Origin: Eretmocerus hayati
Taxonomy: Eukaryota > Arthropoda > Insecta > Hymenoptera > Aphelinidae
Reading direction: 5' to 3'
NCBI GenBank assembly: GCA_029851415.1
Contig: CM056743.1
Span: 14,934,727-14,998,726, forward strand
Length of the DNA stretch: 64,000 bases
Positions 48,030-60,282 of this stretch are shown here, piece after piece (the first letter of the stretch is position 1; each line of letters begins with the position of its first letter). A model generated the notes under the pieces. It did no database searches. It was not told where the DNA came from and saw only the letters and a program-made list of their open reading frames with translations. Made by a program: the position numbers and the translations under genes.

Positions 48030-48208
48030 TACAGGCGAACCTCCGTATTCGCGGGGGTTACGTGCCAAGAAAATTGATCGCGAATACGGAATTCCGCGAA
48101 TACTGAAGCATATTTCTTATGGAAATATTCGGATGGACTATCATTTACCTGTCCGCGGATAACGAAAATCGCGAATACGGAATCCGCGAATACGGCGGTT
48201 TGCCTGTA
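48030..48208 (+). mobile_element. Complete pogo/Tigger-like MITE with TA borders
   Basis: The left end is TACAGGCGAACCTCCGTATT and the right end is the inverse, ATACGGCGGTTTGCCTGTA, with TA at both borders. The inner phrases (GCGGGGGTTACGTGCCAAGA, CGAATACTGAAGCAT) follow the layout of Tigger-type short elements. It is about 175 bp without the TA and codes nothing. Confidence 0.75.
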
Positions 48209-48298
48209 TATTGGAGCTTCCCCCGAAAAAGCTGATTTAGCAGCAATACGTGTGTGGTTCAGTTAGTGTGCCTGGCAAGAAATGTTCCGGAACGAACC

Positions 48299-48469
48299 CA
48301 GGCGCGACCCCAAATGGGGGGGATCGGTAGGGGCGATCGCCCCCCCCCCTCTAAAGCCAAAAATTTTGCACATGAGAGAACCGAGATAGGAAAGCGCGCG
48401 CGCGACATAGACTTTTGCATTGACCACCCCGCCCCCCCCCCCCAAAGTTGGTCTCTGGGACCGCTCCTG
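48299..48469. mobile_element. hAT-like MITE with perfect 8-bp target duplication
   Basis: AACGAACC at 48291-48298 is repeated at 48470-48477. The ends CAGGCGCGACCCCA and the inverse of CAGGAGCGGTCCCA match in most positions. Inside are two C-homopolymer runs. The 8-bp duplication and CAGxG ends are typical of hAT elements. It is 171 bp, non-autonomous. Confidence 0.85.
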
Positions 48470-48738
48470 AACGAACCACGAGTGAATAATGGTACATTTC
48501 GACCACATATATCACCATATTGAAGAAACCATTGTTACAACGGGGTACTTATAACGTTTGGAATTCTAATGAATGGAGAACAGGGAAAAAACCATGAAAA
48601 AACGTACCAAAGTTACCCCACTCTACGTAAGAATCATTACGGCAGGGAAACTTTAGTACACCTTTCTATGACAGCTCTCTTTTGACTTATCTTGAATCTA
48701 GTGACGGACCATGAGATTATAAAATGCTTGGAACAGGG

Positions 48739-48906
48739 GCCTGATTCCGAGCTTGGTGATAACTGTCGCTGTGGTGTGACTCGCTACGATCCTTCTACGT
48801 CCACGTTCCTTATACATTGTGGACCACCTCATTCCATGTTCCTTATGCATGGCGAGTGACGTGAATCGCAGCACCGCGACAGTAATCACCGAGCTCGGAA
48901 TCAGGC
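48739..48906. repeat. 168-bp imperfect hairpin
   Basis: GCCTGATTCCGAGC and a following GGTGATAACTGTCGC segment pair with their inverses at 48850-48906. The loop contains a second inverted pair around ACATTGTGGACCACCTC. Nothing is coded. Confidence 0.7.
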
Positions 48907-49114
48907 TCCAGCCGAGAAGAAGACTTGTGAACGATCATAATTGATTCACCAACATCGTGGGTGGCTAAAGCTGAAATATTTTGTAAGTGTACCAAAGTTA
49001 CCCGATCGGGGTCTAACTTTGGTACACCTCTTCAACTGTTGGTAGTTCCGGCTAAAATACATCAAATTGGACTGTGTAGCCCACCAATCAAAATCTGAGA
49101 CTGTAAGCTTTCGA

Positions 49115-49645
49115 TTAAGGTAGTTGTACACTAAAATGCAAAAAATACCAGAATGTCACCAAAGTCGGTGAGGATTTAGTTCAAGTATTAATGAACACCT
49201 GTGCAAAATTTCGAAATGATTGACCGTTTTGTTTCAGAGTGGTAGTCATCAAAATTCGTCACTTTTAGCATGGCGCTCATGCGGGATCTTCGACTCCCAT
49301 ATAAACGCAATGTTAAAAGTGGCGGGTTTTTGATGGCTACTACTCCGAAACAGAACGGTCAATCATTCTGAAATTTTGCACAGGTGTTCATTAACACTTG
49401 AACTAAATCCTCCCCAACTTTGGTGTTTTTCTGGTATTTAGCGGAATCTCCCTTGACGGATACCTCCTATTAGCGGACACCTATCGATAACGGACAATTT
49501 TTTGCGACCAGCAGGAGTATAATCACAGAAATGAACCTCTAATTAGCGAACACCTCAGGATAGCGGACAGTTTCGATGCAACCATAGGTGTCCGTGCGAC
49601 CGGAGATATCACTGTATTTTCAGCTTTAGTGCACAACTACCTTAA
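49115..49645. mobile_element. TTAA-flanked foldback element, 531 bp
   Basis: The borders are TTAAGGTAGTTGTACAC and GTGCACAACTACCTTAA. Inside, about 115-bp arms (49155-49270 and 49313-49440) are inverted copies around a short loop with GGCGCTCATGCGGG. The right part adds an AGCGGACACCT-type repeat. TTAA borders suggest piggyBac- or Kolobok-type mobilisation. Confidence 0.7.
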
Positions 49646-50189
49646 TCATTGATTGAGTCGGTTTTGTCAATGTATGCCGAAATGCCGAGCCAAACAAAGT
49701 AAAAAGCACCGGGATCGTACCAAAATTATCCAATTCGACGGTACTTGAAAATCATTATCTCAAATGAAGTACTCGTAAGAACTGTCGAATAAGTCCACGT
49801 GAATCATCATGAGATATTTTTTCGACACCTAATCGTAAATTTTTAGGGAAAATGAGACTTGCAAGCTTTTACAGCCCATTTCTCGAGCCTCTTGATCCTC
49901 GCGATCAAAGATTTCAGACAAACCTGATTTTTCCACGTTTCCTAAGTAATTCCACAATTTTGATCTCCATCTCCAAACTTCTACATTTTCCATTTCTTCT
50001 TTAGTTCGTGCAGGCTTCACTCAGTGATCCATGATGAATTCCGAATTCTAATACTGTGAAAAGCACGCCTCGTCAATATCTCTTACTCGACATAACAATG
50101 AAACTATAGAACATGAGCGCAAATTCTATTATTCTCTGAAAATCTGGTTTTGGATCGGGTTTTTGGACCGATTCAATTCTGATTAGTTC
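49646..50189. other. Intergenic, nothing recognised
   Basis: No gene or repeat is supported. Confidence 0.4.
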
Positions 50190-50313
50190 CGATCACGAAT
50201 AAGCAAAGCAAATGTCGCAAATACTGACAAAAGTCGCAATTGGCCAACGGCGAATAAGCAGATTTCGCGAGCACCAAACCCGCGAATACAGACGTTTACC
50301 TGAATACCATTTA
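50190..50313 (+). mobile_element. Pogo/Tigger-like MITE, right-end fragment
   Basis: CCCGCGAATACAGACGTTTACCTGAATA closes it; the last ten bases match the inverted end of the copy at 48030. Several CGAATA(A/C)GC phrases precede it. Confidence 0.5.
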
Positions 50314-50344
50314 AAACGTTTGAGCAAGTACTCTACGGAATTTG

Positions 50345-50473
50345 TTACAGGCGACCCTCCGTTTTCGCGGGACTTACGTTCCACGAAAATTTACTGCGAA
50401 TACAGAAGCATTACTCTTATGGAAATATTGAGATAGGAGATCATTTTCCTGTTCACGAATAAGCCAGAATCGC
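50345..50473 (+). mobile_element. Pogo/Tigger-like MITE, interrupted copy
   Basis: TACAGGCGACCCTCCGTTTT starts it and GAATACAGAAGCATTACTC follows as in the complete copy. After about 130 bp it runs into a TTAA-family fragment. Confidence 0.6.
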
Positions 50474-50610
50474 AACCCGTTCGTTACGAAGCCAAAATTC
50501 GTAGTTCCGTCCCTGCGTGTGGCGGGATCCACCGGTGGGTCCCGCCGCTTCTTCTGCGTGTTGAAGCTTTTTATCTTGTAGGATGTTACATTGCGCAGCG
50601 AACGTGTTAA
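50474..50610. mobile_element. Short TTAA-family fragment
   Basis: The right border is GCGCAGCGAACGTGTTAA (TTAA 50607-50610), and GGGATCCACCGGTGGGTCCC at 50523-50542 is the family palindrome. The left end is degenerate. It seems to have inserted into the pogo-like copy before it. Confidence 0.55.
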
Positions 50611-52064
50611 ATTTTGGTTGTCTGGACTCTGGACCCAAGCCGAGGTACCTATTTTTTACATTTTAGCTTGACTAACAAGCTAACATCAAGATATTGCGGT
50701 ATACTATATATTTTCATTCGAAAATTATATTGCATGTAATCTGTGTACTACGTATCTTGGTTTGCGTTGGTCGACCTCATGCTGCTTCTCTCATCAAAAG
50801 TTCCAGGCCATTAGCTTTCCCGTGGCTTGTGCCCACCCCGCCAGTCCTGCAACAAATTCTACTCAATTTGAGAATCTCGTAATTAAATGGGGCTAATGCA
50901 GCCAACTATGCAAGACTTGCTCTGCTATATTCTCGTGATTCTCTATACCTATAGAAATGAAATGAGAATGCACGATGGGAGCGGAAGTATAGTTGCCACA
51001 GAATTGGACTGAATTTGAGATTGAAATTCTTTTTCTGAAATCAAGTCTATCGTTAGATATCAAATTCTTAGAATAAAGTGTTCCTGGAATACGAAAATCG
51101 GTCTACTCGTCTGAATGTGGAATGTATAGCTGATAACTACAGACCGGATTGTTCTCGGGATTTTCATGCAGTAAAAAGTCCAAAATATCCCATATGATAT
51201 GCAGTCAAAACTCCTCAAATGTGCGGTATGAATGACCAAAACATGCAGTTATGATTTTCTCAAAAATACATCCAAGAGAACCAGAGTATTTTGACTTATC
51301 CTGTTGAAACTTGTTCTCATATAGGAAATTCCAGCTCTTCATTTTTTTTCCATCAGATCCGTAATCTTTTTGCGTGGTTCAGCGCCCTTCTTTTCATAAA
51401 TTCTATTGATTCTCTTTGCAACCAAATTCAGCTACCGAGTTGATTGTGCAGCGTTTGAATGTTCTCAACCAAATTATCCAATGTTTGTGGGTCAAAACGA
51501 CAAATGTGAGAGTAAAAATTCCAGTTGTGAATGACTAGCAATGACTCAAAAAGAATAAATAGCAGGAAGGTTTAGGAGGAAATGATCATCAACATGAAAT
51601 ATGCAATAATGCAAAATATGCAATAATATAGAAATTCGGTCTATACTTATAACTCAACACCAACCAAATGTAATATTTTCGCATTTGTAAGTAGAATTGT
51701 CTATGTACTATCAGTTGTACTAACATTTCCTCATTCCAAGCCTTCAGAATCTTGATTGCTTACTCAAAAAGTTCTCTTGGCATACGCGATTATGATTGTG
51801 TACACAATTCTTTACTTGGTAATGACTCTGACGATACTTTTACCGGCTAAAAATATAATTTAATCAATTTTCCGATGTTTTGGTACTTAAAAAGCTGCAA
51901 AAATTGGTATTCGCAGCTTCTTCATGAGGTTCCCCACTTCAGAGCGATTATTTCGACCTTTGTCTCTGCGGTTCAAATCGAAAAAACCAACGGCTCAGAA
52001 GCGAGCTACAATTTCATAAAATTGGTGCGGAATGCCCTAATTTCACTGCAAGGGTAGAAAATCT
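50611..52064. other. Intergenic, nothing recognised
   Basis: No gene, RNA or repeat is supported. Confidence 0.4.
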
Positions 52065-52250
52065 GGTGTTTGCACACAGAGTGCAAAATTCTGGCTAGAG
52101 TCGAAGTCGAAAGTCGGAATTATCACTAAAAAATGCAATCATCAATCTACCCGAATTAGTGTCGAACACTATTTTCTCATTGTTTGTGTGGGAAAAGAAT
52201 CGAAAAGCTGTGCAAAAATGACTCACTTTTGCACAGTTGGTATGTATTGG
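52065..52250 (+). repeat. 190-bp dispersed module, copy 1
   Basis: This shares phrases with the copies at 52300 and 56885: TTTGCACACAGAGTG, GTCGGAATTATC, GTGTCGAACACTATTTTCTCAT and TGCACAG. Confidence 0.5.
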
Positions 52251-52299
52251 TATATATGAAAATAGTGAATTTTAATTCGAGGGACGGAATCGAGGCGAG

Positions 52300-52510
52300 A
52301 ATGTTGGTTTTCGCACACCAAGTGATATTTTTCGGACAGGGCCGTGGGCCCGGATCGGAATTATCGCGATAACGCAAAAATTACCCTGTCCAAGAGTGTC
52401 GAATAATATCTTTCCATCATCTGCGAGGGAAATGAATTTGATGAACCGCGAAAAAATTTCATATTGCGCTACAGAAAATGGAAAAATATTCTCCAGATCG
52501 ATATTTTTTA
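52300..52510 (+). repeat. 190-bp dispersed module, copy 2
   Basis: TTCGCACACCAAGTGATATTT, GGATCGGAATTATCGCG, AGTGTCGAATAATATCTTTCC and CAGAAAATGG occur in the same order as in the other copies. Confidence 0.5.
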
Positions 52511-52716
52511 GGGGCTCCGAAAAAGTTTTGATCACCTTCTGAGACATTTACTCTGTTTCAGCTTCCGCAAGCTCTGGAAGTCGGGAAGACCGATCCTCGC
52601 AAGCGCTGGCGCAGCGACGGTGTTTGCACACTTGGAGAGGACCGCGTGTGATGTTGCGACGCTCTGAGCCCGCCAGTTTGACCGAGTCCGCCGAAGCATA
52701 CGCACACCTTTTGTAT

Positions 52717-53248
52717 TATAAAACCCTCACCGATCTTACACGACCGCGCGCGCGCACCGAGTAATGCGAGTTTTGCAAAAACAATCGTTACAAGTTGTAA
52801 TCGGGCAAATTTTCTACGAATCTCCTATCAACTTTGATTACACGACAAGTGTTACCACACAAACTTTTTAAAACTTTTCAAAAGTTTTGAGATTCTACTC
52901 TGTTTAGTATGTGAGACAAACAAGAAAGAAAGTGACTTTCGAATAAGACCAAGTCTGCAGTAAATTTGAATGGTAAAAATGTTTATAATGTGAATTGAAC
53001 TTGTGATATAGTGTTTCACTTTGCTTGGAGGCAAGATGGCAAGAGAATTTTCATTGTGTAACTATCGATGATCTCGATCAAACTCTGTGAATGTATTAAC
53101 TGTATAAATGTGAAAGTGATGTGAATTATCTAAAAATTGTTCGTGCATTCGATAACTTTGGTGAATCTCGCGGTTTGGGGCGATGAAAAAACCCCATATA
53201 GCCGCCAAAATGTCAAAATTGGAGAAAAGATGATGTAAATGAATCGAG
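52717..53248 (+). promoter_or_regulatory. Candidate TATA promoter and first exon of an unknown gene
   Basis: TATAAA lies at 52717-52722. Transcription would start near 52745. After about 500 bases with only short frames comes a strong donor, CGAG|GTAAGT, at 53249, ten bases after an ATG (53239). This looks like the 5' exon of a gene whose later exons were not found in the window. Tentative. Confidence 0.3.
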
Positions 53249-53936
53249 GTAAGTTTCGCGCATTATTACTGTAATTTCTAAGGAATCTGTAATAAGTCTG
53301 TTTTGAAAATTATTTGAGTAAATTCAGAACCATGAGATTTTCCCTCGAGTGAGTTCTAAACATCAGCATTTTTTTTCATTCAATATATCTCCCTGAATTT
53401 TCAACGTCTGCGATAAGATCGCCCACACAATCCATCATACCATATAAACTGACCCATCTTTCTTTCACACGCCATCACACTGTACGTCGAGGTTTCCATC
53501 ATTGCGTCATGAATACACGAAACTAGCCCCAAATTTTACAGTTCCATAAGTTTTTTTTTTTTTTTTTTTTAAGCTTCAGAGTAAAAATAAAAATGATCGT
53601 GAACTCGCCTTTCCTCCTTTTGCGATTTTTTGATACGAGCAATAATAATAATTACAAAAATAATCCCTGCAACTACCTGCAGGTGTACATAAAAGAGAAG
53701 TCGACGTTGCGAGTATCGGTTACTGCATATTTATATAGCCTCCGCATAAGCTAACTAAGGCTCGTAAAAATTGATCACGCTTCGTTAAAACTGAAATTGG
53801 AAACGCGTAGCATTCAATACCCATGGTATATATGAACAGTTTTGCCTCCCTCCCCTTCGTACCCCCTTTATAATCTATCTCAGATACCGTTCTCACCTAT
53901 ACCATCATCAAGAATCTGTTTGAACTTAATTAATTA
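53249..53936. other. Possible intron or intergenic sequence
   Basis: It has a long poly-T run (53551-53571). Nothing else is recognised. Confidence 0.4.
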
Positions 53937-54316
53937 TAAGGCGATGCGGTCACCGTGCACGCTGAAAGTTATTCGCACTTTTATCAAATTTGCTTGCGAT
54001 TTGGGTGAAACGACGAGAAGACCCGCGTTTATTATCATCTAACTTGAGTTCGTCTTCTCATCGTTTCGCCCAAATCGCAAGAGAATCGGATAAAAGTGCG
54101 AATTACAAAGTACCTATATTGTAGGTTAGGAGGTGCCTGCGCTCAAGTTATTCCCACTTTTCTCCAATTCTCTTGTGATTTTAGCCAAACAATGAGAAGA
54201 CGAACTCGAGTTGGATGATAATAAGTATTCGTCTTCTCCTCGTTTGGCTAAAATCGCAAGCAAATTTGATAAAAGTGCGAATAACTTTCAGCGTACACGG
54301 TGACCGCATCGCCTTA
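53937..54316. mobile_element. 380-bp double-hairpin MITE
   Basis: The outer ends are TAAGGCGATGCGGTCACCGT and the inverse ACGGTGACCGCATCGCCTTA. Within it, the phrase AAAAGTGCGAAT and the pair GAAGACGAACTC/GAGTTCGTCTTC recur, so each half can also fold on itself. Target duplication is unclear (TTA or TA). No coding capacity. Confidence 0.8.
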
Positions 54317-56884
54317 TTAAGGGAATTTGGGTGTGTTTTTGTTCAACCGATTGATCGGTATGGAAATATTCGTAGAATTAGCATGTAATTCGATTTTGTT
54401 TGAGTGAAAAATTTGAAAGATGATCGTTATAACTATTGCAAGTATCATACCTGGCTACATAATCACCCCAATGATGATTCTATCTATTTCTACATTTAGA
54501 TATCGTCTAGTACACTGGGCAAACGCGATCTCCAATATTTTTTAATGTTTCTTGGGAAAGGATCAAAATATCGGTAAAAATTCAAGATATACATGAACAT
54601 CCGATACTCGTATTCGTAAAAGCGTAAAAATATAATTTTTCATAAAAAAAAAGTTTTAATTCCTAAATTCGATCGTTTTTACTATTCGATACTGGTGCTC
54701 AATGCTAGAAAATTCAAAAATTTTCGTTGTGGAGCTCACGAATTAGTTCTGCAGTGAGCGGATGGAAGTACCTATCTTTGAAACCTATGAAAGAATCTAT
54801 CTCTCCGAGTATCACTCTGTCAAATATCTTTTACAGCGTGCATCTTGTTGGAGATGGATTTAATTATGTTTGTACCCTTTTTTTCCTGTGATTTAGTTCA
54901 CAAGCCATCGAGATTCTACATCTTCAGTCCGACATTATCTCGAAAAGGAATATCTTTTTGGTGCACGAGAGTTTTTTGTAAGTGAAAAGTGGGGAAAGTG
55001 TAATCGATTAATTATTCCTCTCGTTTCGCTACAAACTTTGTGTATAATTCACCCGAAAAATAGCTAACTTGCTCCATTGAAGATCGACTAATGGAAGACA
55101 TTATTTTAAGGGACGGAGATATTTTTCTGCAGCTTACTATACTTATCTCTTAGAAATGCCATGTATCCAAGAAAAAAAATCACTACGACATTCAGAAAAA
55201 CGATAAGTAATTGTCTCATTCTAGTGACGCCACGCATGGATCTAATTAGCATCTTGACTCTATTGACATATTTTATGAAAGGCTCAATCTATGAGATGAG
55301 TAAAGCACTTCGGCATAAATCTACGTAAGAATCCTCTGCCAGATTTTAGCCTCAAATTGCTTATGGTAATAGCCCTTATTGACCAGAGAACATCGATCCC
55401 TGGGTTTACAGCACGCGAGTATTGTGTTAAGAAGATCGATCGACGCAGAATAGGAATCCCGTAATAAGATTAGCGAGCTCTTCTCGCAATATTTTAGTAT
55501 TTGCGTGGTTGTTGCAGTGGAATCAAAAGGATCAAAATGGATGAAATATGTCTTGATTTGCGTGAGATAACAGTATTCTAAAGCTAAAAGGAGTCTCATC
55601 TGATTTCGAGAGTGCACTCGACGAGAGTGACTGTAAATTTTTGAGTCCTGCACAAGGGAAGAATGCGAGAAACTATTTCGTTCCATTGTTTCCCGGCCCA
55701 ACACGTACCAATACAATCTTTCTACGAAACATTTCAATTCTTGACTAAAAGTTTCCCTGATTTTTCGGACAGTGTATGAGAATTCGCGTAGATCTTATGT
55801 ATTTGTCACTCAAATAAAAATTCTAACTACTTTTTTCATAGAATACACTCTTTACTCCATGATGCTGGACTATTTTTTCTCATAACCTAACATATCAAAT
55901 CTTGGAGAGCTTTTTTACCTAATATCATGATATTCAACCTAGACTCTCAAGAAAAATCATTTCCCATATTTCTTACCAAGTCCCTGATAAAATGCCCCCC
56001 ACTTAACCTCACTCTTACCGCATAAAAAATCCAATCCATCAAATTCTGCCTGTGTACAAGGCTCTCCAGTCTCAGAACTTAATACTCGCCATGAATTTAT
56101 ATCAAGTCATCTTTCCTCTCATGAAAAAAAGAAATCAAGAGCATTTTTCTGATATCAGGAAATCCGTTCTCATAATTCATCAACAAAGATCTTCTCGAGC
56201 GCAAAAATGAAATATTCTTCTAAACACAGACGTACTAAACGCTTGAAAAGTCACGTTACAACAGTCAAGATTATAAACATTAATCTGATAAAATCAGAGT
56301 GACAAGAGCTTTTCAAGCGTGCAAAATTGCGCGACTCCGTTGCACATTTTCTTTTCAACTCGTTATTTTAACCTTCTACCGTGATGAAAGTCTTTTTTCT
56401 TATAATTGAATGAAACACTGTACAAAGATGCCTCAGTGTATATGTAGAGAGAAAAGCGGTATAATGAAATATCTCAACGGACAGGTCGACGACAACGACT
56501 ATACAAAACGGCTGTTTGAGAATGATAAGCCGAAGCTTTTTGTCTTACAAACTTGCCGAGGTTACTAAAAATCTTCTCTAGCGTTCGAAAGGTAGTCTCA
56601 CGGTTGATACCTCAACTGACATCCTACAGATTCGGAAATTTTACACTTCCGGATGTTGAAGACAAAAACCAAAATAGGGTTAATTGGCTTGATCAGATGA
56701 TGGAATCTATCAGTTTTCTTTGCAGATTTCATTTTGGACTTAATAAGTGTCCCGTTACGAATGATTGCTTGACTCGAAATCCTTTTGTAAAATTGAGAAA
56801 TATGTAAGACAGGAATGTACACGTATAGATTCTTTCTCACCACTCAAAAATTTATACTCAATAATCCATTTTGATACGAGGGCG
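54317..56884. other. Intergenic, nothing supported
   Basis: An isolated 138-codon minus-strand frame (55321-55737) shows no recognisable domain and no splice partners, so it is not called as a gene. Confidence 0.4.
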
Positions 56885-57065
56885 TGAATGGCAGTTTTTT
56901 GCACACTGAATGATATTTTCCGTCCGGAGCCGAAGGCGAAGGTTAGAATTATCATCAGAATGTGCTTACCACCCCATTCGAGTGTCAAATGATATTTTTT
57001 CATCAGCTGTAAAATCAGAAAATGTGCAGTCAACTCACATTTTTGCACAGAAAATGGAATAATAA
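56885..57065 (+). repeat. 190-bp dispersed module, copy 3
   Basis: TTTTGCACACTGAATGATATTTTCCG-type start, TTAGAATTATC, GAGTGTCAAATGATATTTTTTC and TTTTGCACAGAAAATGGAA follow the order of copies 1 and 2. Confidence 0.5.
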
Positions 57066-59149
57066 ATTCAAAAATTTACCCAGGTCGTTGAGGTCATCTA
57101 GGGCCCGTTGGACCCCTCACATCATTTTTTTTATAGCCTGTCAGTTTGATGCATATCAATATTTTTTAACGTATCTCGTATGTGATTTCAAAGTTCATGC
57201 ATAGAATGATCCAAAATACTTGGAGTTGTGATTTTATGAAGAAAGACCATTCACGTACATACGGGTCGAATATCATGCTTAATCCGATCGGTAAACATTA
57301 GAGTCAAATTTTTGTAAAATTCATCTAAACCAGCACTCATCCAAACCCAAAATATATGAATAAACTAACGGTTTCGAATATCTCCAAATTGAAGTAATTT
57401 TCTTGCAATGCACATCACATTATATGTATTCGTAAAGCAAGCAAAACATTCTACTCAGTGGTCTCAGGTCACCCACGACGCAGTTTCGGATTTGCAAACT
57501 CCGCAACGAGTCTCTGCTTACATCAGATACGAGTTCACACTCCAACTACTGATGGTGTTACACGCTATTCGCGACTCTTTAATTTCGTGGTTTTCCGTTG
57601 CGCTATAGCTCTACTTTTTTTCGCTTTCCTTTTCGGCAACATCTATAATTTTGTCAACGAAGCACGACGACGACGGCGAACTTTACACTTCCCCGCATTG
57701 CATAATGTCAGTAAATATAGATCTAATTTAATGGATATCTATATAGCTGGTATATACGCCCTATAGTTTGGTTTAATTAATTGCGTGACATCTTGGGTTA
57801 AACCAACCATGAAAATACATCATTTTGGAATGGAATTAAGATGTAAAGCTCACTGCATAAGCTTTCAGATTCATCATTTTTGAGAGGTGTTAATGTAGCA
57901 CCAACGTTATTACACTTATCGTTAATTCAGAGTAGGTGATTCTTCATGAAAATAATGGTATCTGATTTGTTCTGCCGTCGCGCGAATAAAAAAATGGAAA
58001 CAAAAGCGTGAGCAACGAAAAGTTGTCAGTCAGCGTTTTATTTTCAAACAACGTTGCAAAATTTATGAGATTCTTTTATTTCTCCAAGACGCATTTCTCG
58101 TATTGCATAAGAAGAATAAGCTCACTTTTTCATCTCGTCGAAAAAAAAAAAACTTGACTGCAATAACAATAAATTTTCGTACTTGAGATGGACCTCTCAC
58201 GTGGGAATTGGAAAAATTATGATACCACTTGTGTATTCTTAGTCTTTCTCTCTCCCCTCCTCTTGTAGTGTGGGGCAGCGTGTCTTTTCTTTACTAGCAA
58301 ATGTTGATTTTCTAATCATTATGGCACCATTTAACGCAACCTAATTGATATATTTCTGACAGCTGCCATTCATGTTACTCAAGTTCCTCCTACCCGCCAC
58401 TGCGCTATTCTCATTCTCTTCCAATTATATCTAAAATTTACTTATAATTACACTTATTTCGAATACTTTCTAAATAGAATGCTTTGGAAGAGTCAATGCA
58501 TGTAATATACCATATATCTATCTTGCAATGATCCATTACTGATAATCCATTACTGACATCGAAAGTCCTTGGAAATCAGGCATCACATCTTGTAGGTATT
58601 TCCAGTTGAAATCTTTCTTCAGTATCTAATTTTGCAAAATTCAAAAAAATTTTCAAAATTGAACGGTAAAGGCTAATTGACCGTGTTCATGACTAATGCA
58701 TACTTATGTTCGTTCCACCATTTGAAAATATCTTATGAAGTACGTCTTTTAAAACATTCGAAGGGTTATCCAGTAATTCAGAGAAAATAGCTCCATAATA
58801 CACGGAGGTATCGAAAGGAGCATAGTCGCATGAAGAACCAAGATCAACAGTCTGAACAGACTGAACATATACTTACACTATCAAACACACCAAATTTCAA
58901 GAAAATTTGAATGAATGTATTTTGTTATATTCTGACATGAGTAGGTTCCATCATCGTTACAATTGGCTTGATCAAGTTGGATGGAAAAAGTCTGGGTTTA
59001 ATGAGTGTAATAAAAACTGGCTCGATGAAACTTAGCATAATCTCCAAGCTGTGACAAGGGCAGATAAATGAATTCTTTGCCATCCCTCTAACCAAGAGTG
59101 TTCCGAATCGGGACCACTGATTTGATTGAATCTCTGTGAATATTCTTTT
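57066..59149. other. Intergenic, nothing recognised
   Basis: Overlapping open frames at 57408-57766 have no recognisable family. No RNA gene was seen. Confidence 0.4.
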
Positions 59150-59425
59150 TCTAGCACTACAAAATTATATTATATTATAGTTTATATTATAATAATTAAA
59201 CGCCAGTCCAAATTGTTTTCTTCTGGATTCCCCTATCGGGTTGTCTACGTGGAAGGAGTGAAATATAATGAGTGGCCGTGTGAGTCATGAATGGGTTAAT
59301 ATCCATTATAGAAGTTGGTGGATGGGTGGGTACCTGGTCGGATGGGTGAATGGATGGACGGTCTGGTCTGATCCGGTCCGGTCAAGTTCGGTCTATTCTG
59401 GTACCGTATTAGAACCACATTGGAA
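59150..59425 (+). repeat. Dispersed repeat with GGGTGG and GGTC tracts
   Basis: TATAATAATTAA, then CCCTATCGGGTTGTCTACGT and GGAAGGAGTG, parallel 31822-31900, and both lead into a G-rich minisatellite. Confidence 0.45.
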
Positions 59426-59431
59426 ACGTAG

Positions 59432-60282
59432 CACGGTGGTCCTGAACCAAGTCTACCCTCCGCTGACGACAGCAAGTAGGATCCTTGTTGGATATGGTTC
59501 GGGACATCTGTGGGATCACAACCTACTAAGAATCAAAATCGCCACTTGGGCCGTTTCTTAAAAAAGTTGAAAAAACGTGTTTTTTTCGATGTTTTCCCCT
59601 TTTTCAACCTCAAAAATTCGAAAGGGACGCATTTTATTGAAAAATATGTGGAGTAACTTTTTGTAGAACTTGAAACGATGAACAAAAAAGGTCCTCACAC
59701 ATTTTCCCATATAAGACCTCCTGTTCCTGTAATAAACGTATTTTCGTCTGATACTCGTATTTCATCTGTCATTTTCCACGGTCCTGACCCCATAACTCAA
59801 AGGGAATGCATTTTATCGAAAAAAGTGTACAGTAATTTCTTGTAGATCTTTGAAAAATGAATCAAAGAGGTCTGAACACATTTTTCGATACAAGGTCGTC
59901 CGTTCCCGTAATAAACGTATTTTCGTCCGAGACTCGTATTAGAATCAGGAGGCCTTACATGAAAGAATATGTACATACGTTCCTTGTTTATCCTTTGAAG
60001 ATCTACGAATATTGAATGTACATATTTTTCGATGAAATGTGTTCCTTTCGAGTTATGTGGTCGAAACCGTGAAAAATGACAGATAAAATACGAGTCTCAG
60101 ACGAAATACGTTTATTACAGGAACAGGAGGTCTTATATGAAAAATTTATGGAGACCTTTTTTGTTCATCATTTCAAGTTCTACAAAAAGTTGCTCTACAT
60201 ATTTTCCGATAAAATGCGTTCCTTTCGAGTTTTTGATGGTGAAAAAGGGGAAATCATCGAAAAAAACGTTTTTTCGACTTTT
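59432..60282. mobile_element. Short copy of the 17.5-kb foldback family
   Basis: It starts CACGGTGGTCCTGAACCAAG as at 17549 and contains the inner inverted pair CATATAAGACCTCCTGTTCC and its inverse (about 59706 and 60121-60140). It ends inside the right arm (AAAAACGTTTTTTCGACTTT) where a TTAA-family element interrupts it. The right terminus was not found beyond that insertion. Confidence 0.7.

Noticed and set aside
55321..55737. 138-aa minus-strand frame as a gene
   Set aside because: No domain recognised, no promoter, splice partner or repeat context; such a length is possible by chance in 64 kb.
57408..57766. Overlapping plus-strand frames as a small gene
   Set aside because: No recognisable motif and mutually exclusive frames.
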